NCBI RefSeq assembly: GCF_021021415.1
Contig: NZ_JAINWJ010000011.1
Location: forward strand, 124,001 to 188,000
Reading direction: 5' to 3'
DNA length: 64,000 bases
Source of the DNA: Martelella mediterranea
GTDB lineage: Bacteria > Pseudomonadota > Alphaproteobacteria > Rhizobiales > Rhizobiaceae
This document shows positions 34,242-43,272 of the stretch, piece after piece. The position numbers were made by a program, and so were the translations under genes. Under the pieces are notes generated by a model, which ran no database searches, was not told where the DNA came from, and was given only the letters and a program-made list of their open reading frames with translations. Within the stretch, counting starts at the first letter, position 1, and the number at the start of each line of letters is the position of its first letter.

Positions 34242-35231
34242 ATGCTGCGCTATATCATCATGCGGATCATATACATGATCCCGACCCTGTTCGGCATTTC
34301 CATCATCGCCTTTGTCATCATCCAGTTGCCCCCGGGCGACTATGTCACCTCGCTGATCGCTTCGATGAGCGACAGCGGCCAGGCCTTCGATCCAACCGAA
34401 ATCGCGCGCTTGAGGGAAATCTACGGCTTCGACGATCCGATCTACGTCCAGTACTACAAATGGATTTCCGGCATTCTGCTGCATGGCGATTTTGGCCAGT
34501 CCTTCGAGTGGAAGCGGCCGGTCAGCGAACTGATCTGGGAGCGCATGGGCGCGACGCTTGCCGTCTCCGTCGCCTCGCTTCTGTTCGTCTGGGCGGTGTC
34601 GCTGCCGATCGGCATCTATTCGGCGGTCAAACGCCATTCACTCGGCGACCATGTCTTCACCTTCTTCGGCTTTCTCGGCCTGGCGATCCCGAATTTCATC
34701 CTGGCGCTGACGCTGATGTATTTCTCCTACAAGGTGATGGGCCAGAGCGTTGGCGGTCTGTTCTCGCCGGAATACGCCCATGCGGAATGGTCCTGGGGCA
34801 AGCTTGTCGACCTTCTGGCGCATCTGTGGATCCCGGTGGTCGTGATCGGCACGGCGGGCACCGCCTCGCTGATCCGGATTCTCCGCGCCAACCTGACGGA
34901 CGAGCTCAACAAGCCCTATTACATCACCGCGCGGGCCAAGGGGCTGCATCCGACCAAGGCGCTGCTCAAATATCCGGTGCGGATCGCGCTCAATCCCTTC
35001 GTCTCTGCGATCGGCTGGGTGCTGCCCAACCTGATCTCGGGCGTCACGATCACCGCGATCGTGCTCAACCTGCCGACCGCCGGACCGCTGCTTCTGCGCG
35101 CGCTGATCTCGCAGGACATGTATCTCGCCGGCTCCTTCATTCTCCTGATGGGCGTTCTCACGCTGATCGGCATGCTGGTTTCCGACATCCTGCTCGCCAT
35201 GCTCGATCCCCGGATAAGGTTTGACCAATGA
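34242..35231 (+). CDS. ABC transporter permease, DppB type (oligosaccharide system)
   Basis: A 329-residue inner-membrane permease with six membrane segments, the DppB-like start (MLRYIIMRIIYMIPTLFGIS), FGQSFEW near residue 85 and the EAA loop near 225-250 (ITARAKGLHPTKALLKYPVR). GGGAGGA lies 5-6 bases upstream of the ATG. It overlaps the next gene by four bases. Confidence 0.92.
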   Translation: MLRYIIMRIIYMIPTLFGISIIAFVIIQLPPGDYVTSLIASMSDSGQAFDPTEIARLREIYGFDDPIYVQYYKWISGILLHGDFGQSFEWKRPVSELIWERMGATLAVSVASLLFVWAVSLPIGIYSAVKRHSLGDHVFTFFGFLGLAIPNFILALTLMYFSYKVMGQSVGGLFSPEYAHAEWSWGKLVDLLAHLWIPVVVIGTAGTASLIRILRANLTDELNKPYYITARAKGLHPTKALLKYPVRIALNPFVSAIGWVLPNLISGVTITAIVLNLPTAGPLLLRALISQDMYLAGSFILLMGVLTLIGMLVSDILLAMLDPRIRFDQ

Positions 35232-36427
35232 GCGATAACATTTTCCAGGAGACCGCGCTGCATGAGCCGACGCACCACCATGGGCTCGATCGTCCCGCGA
35301 TCACGCCGCTGAAGAAGGGCGTTACCAGCGATACCGACGCGGCGGCCGGGCAGTGGACGCTGATCTGGCACAAATTCGCCAAGGACAGGCTCGCGATCGT
35401 CGCCGGGATCGTCATTCTGACTCTCTACCTGATCGGCATCTTCGCCGAGTTTCTTGCGCCAAACCTGGCGCAGGCGGCCCGGCCGCAATATTCCTACGCC
35501 CCGCCGCAGACGATTTCCTTCTTCGTCGAGGACGAGAACGGCGAGAGGAAATTCCTGCTGCATGTGAAGGGCTACAGCGTCACCGTGGACCAGGCCTCGC
35601 TGCGTCGCTCCTTCGTCGTCGATGACAGCAAGGTGGTGCCGATCGGCTTTTTCGTGCGCGGGCCGGAATACAAGATGTGGGGGCTTTTCCCCTCCGATCT
35701 GCATCTGGTGGGACCCTTGAAGGCGCACGACCCGTTCTACCTGCTCGGCGCCGACAAGCTCGGCCGCGATCTCTTCAGCCGGGTGATCTACGGCACCCGT
35801 GTATCGATGTCGATCGGCCTGATCGGGGTGTGCATCAGCCTGATCCTTGGCGTGGTGATGGGCGCGCTGTCGGGCTATTACGGCGGTTGGGTGGACCTTC
35901 TGATCCAGCGCATCATCGAGATCATCTCGGCGATGCCGACCATCCCGCTCTGGCTTGGGCTTGCGGCCGCCATTCCGGTCTCGCTCGCGCCGCTGAAGGT
36001 CTATTTCCTGATCACGCTGATCGTGTCTCTGCTCGGCTGGACCTCGCTTGCCCGCGAGGTGCGCGGACGCTTCTTCGCGCTCAGGGGCGACGATTTCGTC
36101 ACGGCCGCGCGGCTCGACGGTTCGAACGAGCGCCGGATCATCTTCCGCCACATCCTGCCGTCGCTGACGAGCCATATCCTCGCGGTCGTCACGCTGGCGC
36201 TGCCGACCATGATCGTGGCGGAAACCGCGCTGTCCTTCCTTGGCGTCGGGCTGAAGCCGCCGGTCGTCTCGTGGGGCGTGCTGCTGCAGGATGCGCAGAA
36301 CATCCGCACCATCTCGACCGCCCCGTGGCTGCTGATCTGGCCGGCCGGCGCGGTGGTGATCGCGGTGCTTTCCTTCAACTTCCTCGGCGACGGCCTGCGC
36401 GATGCCGCCGACCCCTATGATAGCTGA
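35228..36427 (+). CDS. ABC transporter permease, DppC type, with periplasmic insert (oligosaccharide system)
   Basis: A 399-residue permease, about 100 residues longer than common DppC. After the first membrane segment (near 55-75) there is a ~100-residue polar insert (ISFFVEDENGERKFLLHVKG ...) before the GADKLGRDLFSRVIYG motif at about 175, as in AgpC-like and other long OppC proteins. The EAA loop is at about 290-315. Start coupled to the upstream stop by ATGA. Confidence 0.91.
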   Translation: MSDNIFQETALHEPTHHHGLDRPAITPLKKGVTSDTDAAAGQWTLIWHKFAKDRLAIVAGIVILTLYLIGIFAEFLAPNLAQAARPQYSYAPPQTISFFVEDENGERKFLLHVKGYSVTVDQASLRRSFVVDDSKVVPIGFFVRGPEYKMWGLFPSDLHLVGPLKAHDPFYLLGADKLGRDLFSRVIYGTRVSMSIGLIGVCISLILGVVMGALSGYYGGWVDLLIQRIIEIISAMPTIPLWLGLAAAIPVSLAPLKVYFLITLIVSLLGWTSLAREVRGRFFALRGDDFVTAARLDGSNERRIIFRHILPSLTSHILAVVTLALPTMIVAETALSFLGVGLKPPVVSWGVLLQDAQNIRTISTAPWLLIWPAGAVVIAVLSFNFLGDGLRDAADPYDS

Positions 36428-36443
36428 GGGGGAGATGACGACA

Positions 36444-38174
36444 ATGACGACTGTGATGACACCCGAGACCATCGTTCACGATCATCCGGGCTTCGGCGAT
36501 GCGGTGCTATCGGTGAAGAACCTCTCCATCGATTTCCACCTGCGCCAGCACATCCTGCATGCCGTGCGCGACGTCACCTTCGATCTCCATCGCGGCAAGA
36601 CGCTGGCGCTGGTCGGCGAGAGCGGCTCCGGCAAGTCGGTGACCGCGCGGGCGTTGCTGAAGATCGTCGACAAGGCGGCCAGGATCACCAGCGGCACGAT
36701 CGTGCTCGATACTGACGGCAAGCCCGTCGATATTCACGCGCTGCCGGATGAGGGCAAGGAAATCCGCGCGATCCGCGGTGGCCGCATCTCACTGATCTTT
36801 CAGGAGCCGATGAGCTCGCTCTCGCCGGTCCATACGATCGGCGACCAGATCATCGAGGCGCTGCGGCTACACCGCAACATGAGCAAGGCGGAAGCGCGGG
36901 CGGAAACGATCAGCCTGCTGTCGCAGGTGGAAATCCCGAACCCGGAGGCGATGATCGACCGCTACACCTTCGAGTTTTCCGGCGGCATGCGCCAGCGCGC
37001 CATGATCGCGATGTCTCTTGCCTGCGACCCCGATATCCTGATCGCCGACGAACCGACCACCGCGCTCGACGTGACGACGCAGGCTGAAATCCTCGACCTG
37101 ATCAAGCGCCTGCAGGTCGAGCGCGGCATGGCCATGCTGCTGATCACCCACGATCTCGGCGTGGTCGCGGAAGTTGCCGACGAGGTTGCGGTGATGCGCT
37201 TCGGCGTGATCGTCGAGCGCGGGCCGGTGGACGAGATCTTCTACAACGCCAAGCACCCCTATACCCGCCAGCTCCTGTCCTCGACCGTGCGTCTGGAAAA
37301 GCCGCGCGTCGCGGACGAAACCCGCGAGGCGGCGAAGGACGACGTCGTGCTTTCGGTGCGCAACCTCACCAAGGTGTTTGGCGCCGATGCGGGAAAGAAG
37401 GGGTTTATCCTGAAGGCCGTGGACGACGTCTCGTTCGACCTGAAACGCGGCGAGAACCTTGGCATCGTCGGCGAGAGCGGCTCCGGCAAGACCACGATGG
37501 GCCGGCTGATCCTGCGCGTCCTCGACCCGACCTCCGGCTCGGTCGTCTACCGCCCCGGCGATGGGACCGAGACGGAGGTGACGACGCTCGACAAGCAGGG
37601 GTTGCGCAATTTTCACAGCCAGGTCCGCCTCGTGTTTCAGGACCCGTTCGCCTCGCTCAATCCGCGCATGACGGTCCGGCAGGTGGTTGCGGACCCGCTC
37701 GTGGTGCAGGGCAAGCTATCGGGCCGGGAGATCGAGCAGAAGGTCGGCGACCTGCTCGAACTCGTCGGCCTCGACCGTTCCGCGATGGAGCGCTATCCGC
37801 ATGCGTTTTCGGGTGGCCAGCGGCAGCGCATCGGCATCGCAAGGGCGTTGGCACTCGACCCGAAGGTGATCATCGCCGACGAGGCGACCTCGGCGCTCGA
37901 CGTTTCGATCCGGGCACAGATCCTCGACCTGCTGCTCGACCTGCAGAAGCGCCTCGACCTCTCCTACATCTTCATCGCCCACGACATCTCGGTGATCCGC
38001 TATTTCTGCGACCGGGTGGCGGTGATGCATCGGGGCAGGCTGGTGGAACTCGGCAGCGCCGAGCAGATCTGCATGGCGCCGCAGGAAGACTACACCAGAA
38101 GCCTGATTTCCGCGGTGCCGAACCCGGACCCGCGCAACAAGCGCATGCTGCACCGAACCAGATTCATCGCCTGA
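36444..38174 (+). CDS. fused double ATPase (oligosaccharide Opp-type system)
   Basis: A 576-residue protein with two nucleotide-binding domains. Domain 1: GESGSGKS near 58, [24 protein letters not shown]. Domain 2: GESGSGKT near 342, [26 protein letters not shown]; Ala replaces the usual Pro in the last motif. Starts at 36435 and 36444 are both in frame; I prefer 36444, which lies 9 bases after GGGGGAG. It completes the transporter begun at 34242. Confidence 0.92.
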   Translation: MTTVMTPETIVHDHPGFGDAVLSVKNLSIDFHLRQHILHAVRDVTFDLHRGKTLALVGESGSGKSVTARALLKIVDKAARITSGTIVLDTDGKPVDIHALPDEGKEIRAIRGGRISLIFQEPMSSLSPVHTIGDQIIEALRLHRNMSKAEARAETISLLSQVEIPNPEAMIDRYTFEFSGGMRQRAMIAMSLACDPDILIADEPTTALDVTTQAEILDLIKRLQVERGMAMLLITHDLGVVAEVADEVAVMRFGVIVERGPVDEIFYNAKHPYTRQLLSSTVRLEKPRVADETREAAKDDVVLSVRNLTKVFGADAGKKGFILKAVDDVSFDLKRGENLGIVGESGSGKTTMGRLILRVLDPTSGSVVYRPGDGTETEVTTLDKQGLRNFHSQVRLVFQDPFASLNPRMTVRQVVADPLVVQGKLSGREIEQKVGDLLELVGLDRSAMERYPHAFSGGQRQRIGIARALALDPKVIIADEATSALDVSIRAQILDLLLDLQKRLDLSYIFIAHDISVIRYFCDRVAVMHRGRLVELGSAEQICMAPQEDYTRSLISAVPNPDPRNKRMLHRTRFIA

Positions 38175-38185
38175 GGAGTTTTCGA

Positions 38186-38962
38186 ATGCCGAAATTTGCC
38201 GCCAATCTTTCGTTTCTCTACGCCGACCTGCCGTTTCTCGATCGGATCGCCGCAGCCGCAAAGGATGGCTTTCCGGCCGTCGAATATGTCGGCCCATATG
38301 ATTTCCCGGAGGGGGACGTTGCCGCCGCGCTGAAGGCCGCCAATGTGCAGCAGGCGCTGTTCAACCTGCCGGCCGGTGACTGGGCCGGCGGCGAGCGCGG
38401 CATCGGCTGCCTGCCGGACCGGGTGGAGGAGTTCAAGGCGGGCGTGGACACGGCGATTTCCTACGCTAAGGCGCTCGGCTGCCCCAAGATCAACTGCCTC
38501 GCCGGCATCGCGCCGAAGGGTATTGCAGCCGAAAAGCTCGAGCAGACGCTTGTCGCAAACCTGAAATATGCAGCGCCGCGTCTCGCTGATGCCGGCGTCA
38601 AGCTGCTGCTCGAGCCGATCAACCTGCGCGACATTCCGGGCTTCTTCGTTTCGACCACGGACCATGCCGAGCGCATTCTGGAGGCGGTTGGCTCCGAAAA
38701 CCTGTTCATCCAGTATGACATCTACCACACCCAGATCATGCAGGGCGACCTTGCCGAAACCTACCGGCGGCTCAAGGCAAAGATCGCCCATGTGCAGCTC
38801 GCCGACAATCCCGGCCGCCATGAGCCGGGCACGGGCGAGATCAATTATCCCTATCTTTTCAATATGCTGGACGCGGAAGGCTATGACGGCTTCATCGGCT
38901 GCGAATACAAGCCCTCGGCCGGCACAACCGAAGGCCTCGGCTGGATGAAGCCCTGGCTTTAA
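38186..38962 (+). CDS. hyi: hydroxypyruvate isomerase family protein
   Basis: A 258-residue TIM-barrel isomerase of the xylose-isomerase-like superfamily. It starts PKFAANLSFLYADLPFLDRI and contains LLEPINLRDIPGFF, QYDIYHTQIMQGD and GCEYKP, the metal-ligand segments of Hyi. Hyi interconverts hydroxypyruvate and tartronate semialdehyde. The closely related OtnI acts on 2-oxo-tetronates and cannot be excluded. GAGGAG lies 6 bases upstream; the next gene encodes the matching reductase. Confidence 0.85.
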   Translation: MPKFAANLSFLYADLPFLDRIAAAAKDGFPAVEYVGPYDFPEGDVAAALKAANVQQALFNLPAGDWAGGERGIGCLPDRVEEFKAGVDTAISYAKALGCPKINCLAGIAPKGIAAEKLEQTLVANLKYAAPRLADAGVKLLLEPINLRDIPGFFVSTTDHAERILEAVGSENLFIQYDIYHTQIMQGDLAETYRRLKAKIAHVQLADNPGRHEPGTGEINYPYLFNMLDAEGYDGFIGCEYKPSAGTTEGLGWMKPWL

Positions 38963-38973
38963 GGAGTGATCAC

Positions 38974-39843
38974 ATGAAAATCGGATTTATCGGCCTCGGC
39001 CTCATGGGCCGTCCCATGGCGGCGCACCTGATCGACGCCGGCCACGACCTGTTCGTCAACCGGGTCAAGCCGGTCTCGGAATTCCTGATCGAAAAGGGTG
39101 CCACAGCCTGCGACACGCCGAAGGCGGTCGCGGAAGCCGCCGAGATCATCATCACCATCGTGCCCGACACGCCGGATGTCGACGCGGTTCTGTTCGGTGA
39201 GAACGGCGTGGCTGACGGTCTTTCCGAAGGCAAGATGGTCATCGACATGAGCTCGATCTCGCCGGTCGAGACCAAGGCTTTCGCCGAAAGGGTCGCGGCA
39301 AAGGGCTGTGGCTATCTCGACGCGCCGGTCTCCGGCGGCGAGGTCGGGGCCAAGAACGCGGCGCTGACGATCATGGTCGGCGGTTCGGATGCCGATTTCG
39401 AGCGCGGCAAGCCTTTGTTCGAGGCAATGGGTAAGACCATCACCCATGTCGGTCCGGTCGGTGACGGCCAGACTGCCAAGGTCGCCAACCAGATCATCGT
39501 CGGGCTGACGATCGAGGCGGTGGCGGAAGGCCTGCTGTTTGCAAAGAAGGCAGGGGCCGATCCGGCCAAGGTGCGCGAGGCGCTGATGGGCGGCTTCGCC
39601 GGCTCGACGATCATGAAGGTCCATGGCGAGCGGATGATCGAGCGCACCTTCGACCCCGGCTTCCGCATCCGCCTGCACCGCAAGGACATGGCGCTCGCCG
39701 TCAACGCCGCCCGCGACCTCGGCCTGGCTTTGCCGAACGCGGCCGCGACAGAGCAGTTGATGAACGCCGCGATCGCCCGCGGCGACGGCGACAAGGACCA
39801 TTCGGCGCTGATCCGGACGCTGGAGGCGCTGGCGGGGTTGTGA
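38974..39843 (+). CDS. 2-hydroxy-3-oxopropionate (tartronate semialdehyde) reductase family
   Basis: A 289-residue beta-hydroxyacid dehydrogenase. It shows the Rossmann motif GFIGLGLMGRPMA (residues 4-16), the substrate-binding DAPVSGGEVGA near 110, and catalytic Lys in GQTAKVANQIIVG near 170. GarR/GlxR reduces tartronate semialdehyde to D-glycerate, which fits its place 11 bases after the Hyi homologue. LtnD-like tetronate dehydrogenase is the main alternative. AAGGAG precedes the ATG. Confidence 0.87.
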   Translation: MKIGFIGLGLMGRPMAAHLIDAGHDLFVNRVKPVSEFLIEKGATACDTPKAVAEAAEIIITIVPDTPDVDAVLFGENGVADGLSEGKMVIDMSSISPVETKAFAERVAAKGCGYLDAPVSGGEVGAKNAALTIMVGGSDADFERGKPLFEAMGKTITHVGPVGDGQTAKVANQIIVGLTIEAVAEGLLFAKKAGADPAKVREALMGGFAGSTIMKVHGERMIERTFDPGFRIRLHRKDMALAVNAARDLGLALPNAAATEQLMNAAIARGDGDKDHSALIRTLEALAGL

Positions 39844-39902
39844 TCGAACGATCTTCGCCCTTGGGCGCAGGGTAATCGCATGCTGCCTTGCGGCTTGCTC
39901 CC

Positions 39903-40045
39903 AATACTCTCTCCCGCCTGCGGGAGAGATGCCCCGAAAGGGGCAGTGAGGGTGAAGCAGCGTTTCAGTCCGCGAGGGCGATCGCGAAGATGGTCTCCCC
40001 CCTCACTGTCGCTTTCGCGACATCTCTCCCCTCCGGGGCGAGAGG
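39903..40045. repeat. large imperfect inverted repeat, rhizobial intergenic type
   Basis: Two arms of about 45 bases face each other: ctctcccgcctgcgggagag, then gccccgaaaggggcagtgag (39908-39951), and the complementary-like cctcactgtcgctttcgcga, then ctctcccctccggggcgaga (from 40001). Each arm also contains its own small hairpin. Palindromes of this wording are common between genes in Rhizobiales. It fills most of the 320-base gap before the GH42 gene. Confidence 0.65.
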
Positions 40046-40163
40046 GTTGGGGGGCTATGCGGTTAAGCCTGCCGCTGTTCGGCGTCACATCTGTATGACG
40101 CAAGTCGGGGGGAGGCGCAGGTCAAAACCGCCGACCCTTTTGAGATAATATGATGAGGACATC

Positions 40164-42272
40164 ATGACGAAAATACCGATGCAGACGCCGTTCGGGGCGG
40201 TCTATTTCCGCAAGTCGAACCCGCCGCGCGAAGACTGGGAGCGCGACTACGGCGTTGCCGCCGAGGACGGGCTGAACGTGTTCCGCCACTGGTTCATGTG
40301 GAGCACGATCGAGCGCCGGCCCGGCTTCTATGACTGGGAGGAATATGACCGGCAGATGGACCTCGCCGCCGAAAACGGCATCAAGACCATCATTGCCGAA
40401 CTGACCCATACCGTGCCGGACTGGGCCTATCGCAAGTTCGCCCATGCCCGGCAGATGCGCGCCGATGGCAGCGAGCTTCCGGCGATCATGGGCGTGTCGG
40501 CCGCGACCGGCGGTTTCGCGCCGAACGGCGGCGGCGCGGGATCGCTGACGATGAACTGCCCGGAGGTGAAAGAGGCGGCGGGCGCTTTCCTCACAGCGCT
40601 TGCGGAGCGCTACAAGGGTCATCCGGGGCTTCTCGGCTACGATATCTGGAACGAGTGCAATTATGCGCCCTCCGTCGACTACAATCCGCACACCAAGGCC
40701 GCCTTCCGCGTCTGGCTTCAGGAGAAGTATGGCGATCTCGATACGCTGGCGAAGGCCTGGTATCGCTACTCCTATGCCGAATGGGACGATATCGAGCCGC
40801 CGCGCCAGATCGCGCCCTATCCGGAATGCCTCGACTGGCTCGATTTCAAGCGCGAGAATTACTACGGCCAGATGCAATTCCGCATCGATACGATCCGCGC
40901 CGTCGACAGCGATTGCCTGATCGCCGCCCATGGCGTTGCAGGTGCCATTCCCGATATGGCCGCGCGCGGCTCGGATGACTGGCTCGCCGCCTCCAAGGTC
41001 GAGGTCTACGGCTATACCTTCGTTCATGCGCGCAAGGGCAACCAGTCCTGGCGCAGCTTTTATGCCGCCGACCTCAACCGCGCCGCCGCGCGCGGCAAGC
41101 CGTTCTGGCATGCCGAGCGGCAGGGCGGGCCGTTGTGGATGCAGCCGCAGGTCGTCGGGCGCGACAAGGAGGATGGTCGGGTCCCCGAGCCCGAGGATAT
41201 CCGGGTGTGGTCGCTGACCTCGTTCGCCGGCGGCGCGCGCGGCATGCTGAACCTGCGCTATCGCCCGCTGCTTGACGGCCCGCTGTTCGGCGCCTTCGGC
41301 TCTTACGGCATGGATGGTTCGCGCACGCCGCGCTCCGAAATGGCCTCGACGATCGCCAAATGGACCAATGCCCCTGAGCAGAAACCGCTTCTGGCGGCGA
41401 AGCCGGTGAAGGGCGAGATCGGCATTCTCGTCGCCCCGGAGGCCCAGGCCTGGGATTATCTCCTGAGCCGGGAGGGCAATTACGAGACCTACAGTGAGGC
41501 CATGTGGGGTGCTTATCGCGGCTTTTTCGACAACGGCATCCAGGCCGACTGGGTTCATATCGAGGATATCGACGCCTATGACGCGCTCTACTTCCCCTAC
41601 CCCATCATGCTGACAAGCGAGAACGCCGCAAAACTGGCCGAATGGGTGAAGGCCGGGGGCACGCTGGTGTCGGAAGCCTGCCCCGGCTATTTCGGCGATC
41701 GCGGCAAGGTCGGCACGGTGCAGCCGAACAACGGTCTCGACGCCGTCTTCGGCGTCCGCGAGGACGAGGTGGAGTTCATGCCGGATATCGGCGACCGCAT
41801 CCGCTTCACGCTCGATGGCGTTTCAACCACCGGCGGCGGCTTCCTGCAGTCCTACACCGTGACGGAGGGCCGGGAACTGGCGCGTTTCTCCGATGGCCGG
41901 ATCGCGATCGTCGAGAACGCGTTCGGCAAGGGCCGCACGCTGCTCGTCGGCACCCATCCCTCGGTCGGCTATTACCGCGACCAGTCGGAGGCGGGAAAGC
42001 GCTATTTCGCCCACTGCTTCGCCTTCACCGACAAGAAAGCCCACACCGTCACCTCCAACCCGGCGGTGCAGGTCCGCCTGCATGAAGGCGCGGACGGCCG
42101 CTATCTCTGGCTGGTCAACGCCACCCGACAGGCGCAGACCGGCACGGTGACGGATGGCGAGGGCAAGCCCCTCACCAGCGCCGAAAACCACTGGGCCGGC
42201 GACGGCGCCTTCCTGAAAGACGGCCGCTTCGCCCTGCCCCCACGTGATCTGCTGATCGTACGACTGGCGTGA
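40164..42272 (+). CDS. beta-galactosidase, glycoside hydrolase family 42
   Basis: A 702-residue cytoplasmic enzyme with the three-domain layout of GH42: an N-terminal TIM barrel (to about 390), a trimerisation domain (about 395-610: IGILVAPEAQAWDYL, EWVKAGGTLVSEACPGYFGD) and a C-terminal beta domain. The acid/base is predicted to be Glu164 (YDIWNECNY) and the nucleophile Glu318 (FWHAERQGG). It would release galactose from beta-galactosides imported by the upstream ABC system. The ATG at 40164 has GATGAGGA upstream. The repeat before it suggests that it may have its own promoter. Confidence 0.9.
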   Translation: MTKIPMQTPFGAVYFRKSNPPREDWERDYGVAAEDGLNVFRHWFMWSTIERRPGFYDWEEYDRQMDLAAENGIKTIIAELTHTVPDWAYRKFAHARQMRADGSELPAIMGVSAATGGFAPNGGGAGSLTMNCPEVKEAAGAFLTALAERYKGHPGLLGYDIWNECNYAPSVDYNPHTKAAFRVWLQEKYGDLDTLAKAWYRYSYAEWDDIEPPRQIAPYPECLDWLDFKRENYYGQMQFRIDTIRAVDSDCLIAAHGVAGAIPDMAARGSDDWLAASKVEVYGYTFVHARKGNQSWRSFYAADLNRAAARGKPFWHAERQGGPLWMQPQVVGRDKEDGRVPEPEDIRVWSLTSFAGGARGMLNLRYRPLLDGPLFGAFGSYGMDGSRTPRSEMASTIAKWTNAPEQKPLLAAKPVKGEIGILVAPEAQAWDYLLSREGNYETYSEAMWGAYRGFFDNGIQADWVHIEDIDAYDALYFPYPIMLTSENAAKLAEWVKAGGTLVSEACPGYFGDRGKVGTVQPNNGLDAVFGVREDEVEFMPDIGDRIRFTLDGVSTTGGGFLQSYTVTEGRELARFSDGRIAIVENAFGKGRTLLVGTHPSVGYYRDQSEAGKRYFAHCFAFTDKKAHTVTSNPAVQVRLHEGADGRYLWLVNATRQAQTGTVTDGEGKPLTSAENHWAGDGAFLKDGRFALPPRDLLIVRLA

Positions 42273-42379
42273 AAGCTGGTCCGCCAGGGAGGAAAGCAGC
42301 ACGTCGGTGTGGGCTTTCAGGAGAGCTCCCCCGGCGCGAAGGCGCCCGGTACAGGCTGAAGCAGAAACAGATACTCCTA

Positions 42380-43162
42380 TCAAGGCGTGGTGTCTTCCAC
42401 CTCCGCCGCCGCACGGGCCCAGTATTCGATGGCGGTGCGGCGATTGAACTGCAGCATGGTCTGCATCGCCTTTTGGGCGGCGGCCGCATTGCGGTCGCGG
42501 ATCGCCTCGGCGACAAGGATATGACCTTCGCGCGAGACGGGCTCGCCATCCACCAACAGGACGCCGAATTCGTAGGAGATGCGCAACATGGTCAGGATGA
42601 TATTCTGCATCTGCCGCATCATCATGTTGCCGGTGGCGTCGAGCACGGTGGCGTGGAACAGGCAGTCGGCGGAAAACATCGCCTGCAGGTCATCGTCGCC
42701 GGGATGCATCGCATGGGCGCTTGCCAGGATCTGCGTGACCTGCGCTTCGGTCGCGCGCTCGGCGGCAAGTGCGGCGGCGGCCGGCTCGATGATGCAGCGC
42801 AGCTCCGTTGTCTCGGCGAACATCCGCCCGATGCGCGGATGGCTGGGCTCGTGCCAGGACACCACGTCGGAATCGAGCAGATTCCACTCGTCGAGCGGTC
42901 GCACCCGCGTGCCGTAGCGCCGCGCCGTGCGCACCAGCCCCTTGCCGGAAAGCACCTTGATCGCATCCCGGATCGTCGCGCGGCTGACATTCAGCGAAAC
43001 CGCCAGTTCCGGCTCGGTCGGCATGATCTCGCCCGGGCGGTAGACGTCATTGGTAATACGCCGGCCGAGCACGGTCACCGCCTCCTTGGCCGCCCCGGTC
43101 GGCAGCGAAGAGTTGAGGTCGTTCGGAAAGGCGAGCGCGCCCCGGCGATTGGTTTTTGTCAT
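42380..43162 (-). CDS. GntR-family regulator, FadR/FCD subfamily
   Basis: A 260-residue regulator: winged helix-turn-helix at about 25-90 (GEIMPTEPELAVSLNVSRATIRDAIKVL) and an all-helical FCD ligand domain (RCIIEPAAAALAA, with His residues H169 and H205 as likely metal ligands). FCD regulators often bind sugar acids such as galactonate or glucuronate. It is divergent from the TRAP transporter and galactonate-dehydratase-like genes, which are its probable targets. Confidence 0.9.
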   Translation of the reverse strand: MTKTNRRGALAFPNDLNSSLPTGAAKEAVTVLGRRITNDVYRPGEIMPTEPELAVSLNVSRATIRDAIKVLSGKGLVRTARRYGTRVRPLDEWNLLDSDVVSWHEPSHPRIGRMFAETTELRCIIEPAAAALAAERATEAQVTQILASAHAMHPGDDDLQAMFSADCLFHATVLDATGNMMMRQMQNIILTMLRISYEFGVLLVDGEPVSREGHILVAEAIRDRNAAAAQKAMQTMLQFNRRTAIEYWARAAAEVEDTTP

Positions 43163-43218
43163 GCTGGGTCTTTACATCTGATCTAGAAAACGGCACTCTC
43201 ACGTCGCTGACATTGAAT

Positions 43219-43231
43219 CGGACTGTGTCCG
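43219..43231. promoter_or_regulatory. candidate GntR operator 1
   Basis: cggactgtgtccg is a 5-base inverted repeat about a 3-base centre. It lies in the 110-base gap between the divergent regulator and TRAP binding-protein genes, about 42 bases before the DctP start. Confidence 0.35.
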
Positions 43232-43240
43232 ACATCGTCA

Positions 43241-43255
43241 AGTCCCGAAGGGACT
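43241..43255. promoter_or_regulatory. candidate GntR operator 2 or leader hairpin
   Basis: agtcccgaagggact is a perfect 6-base inverted repeat with a GAA centre, ending 17 bases before the DctP start. It could be a second operator (22 bases from the first, centre to centre about 23) or an mRNA hairpin just before the ribosome-binding site GGGAGGA. Confidence 0.35.
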
Positions 43256-43272
43256 GTGTGAGGGAGGAAATC

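Noticed and set aside
40121-40149. Promoter with GATAAT as -10 before the GH42 gene
   Set aside because: The -35 position (GTCAAA) fits poorly, so the evidence is too weak.
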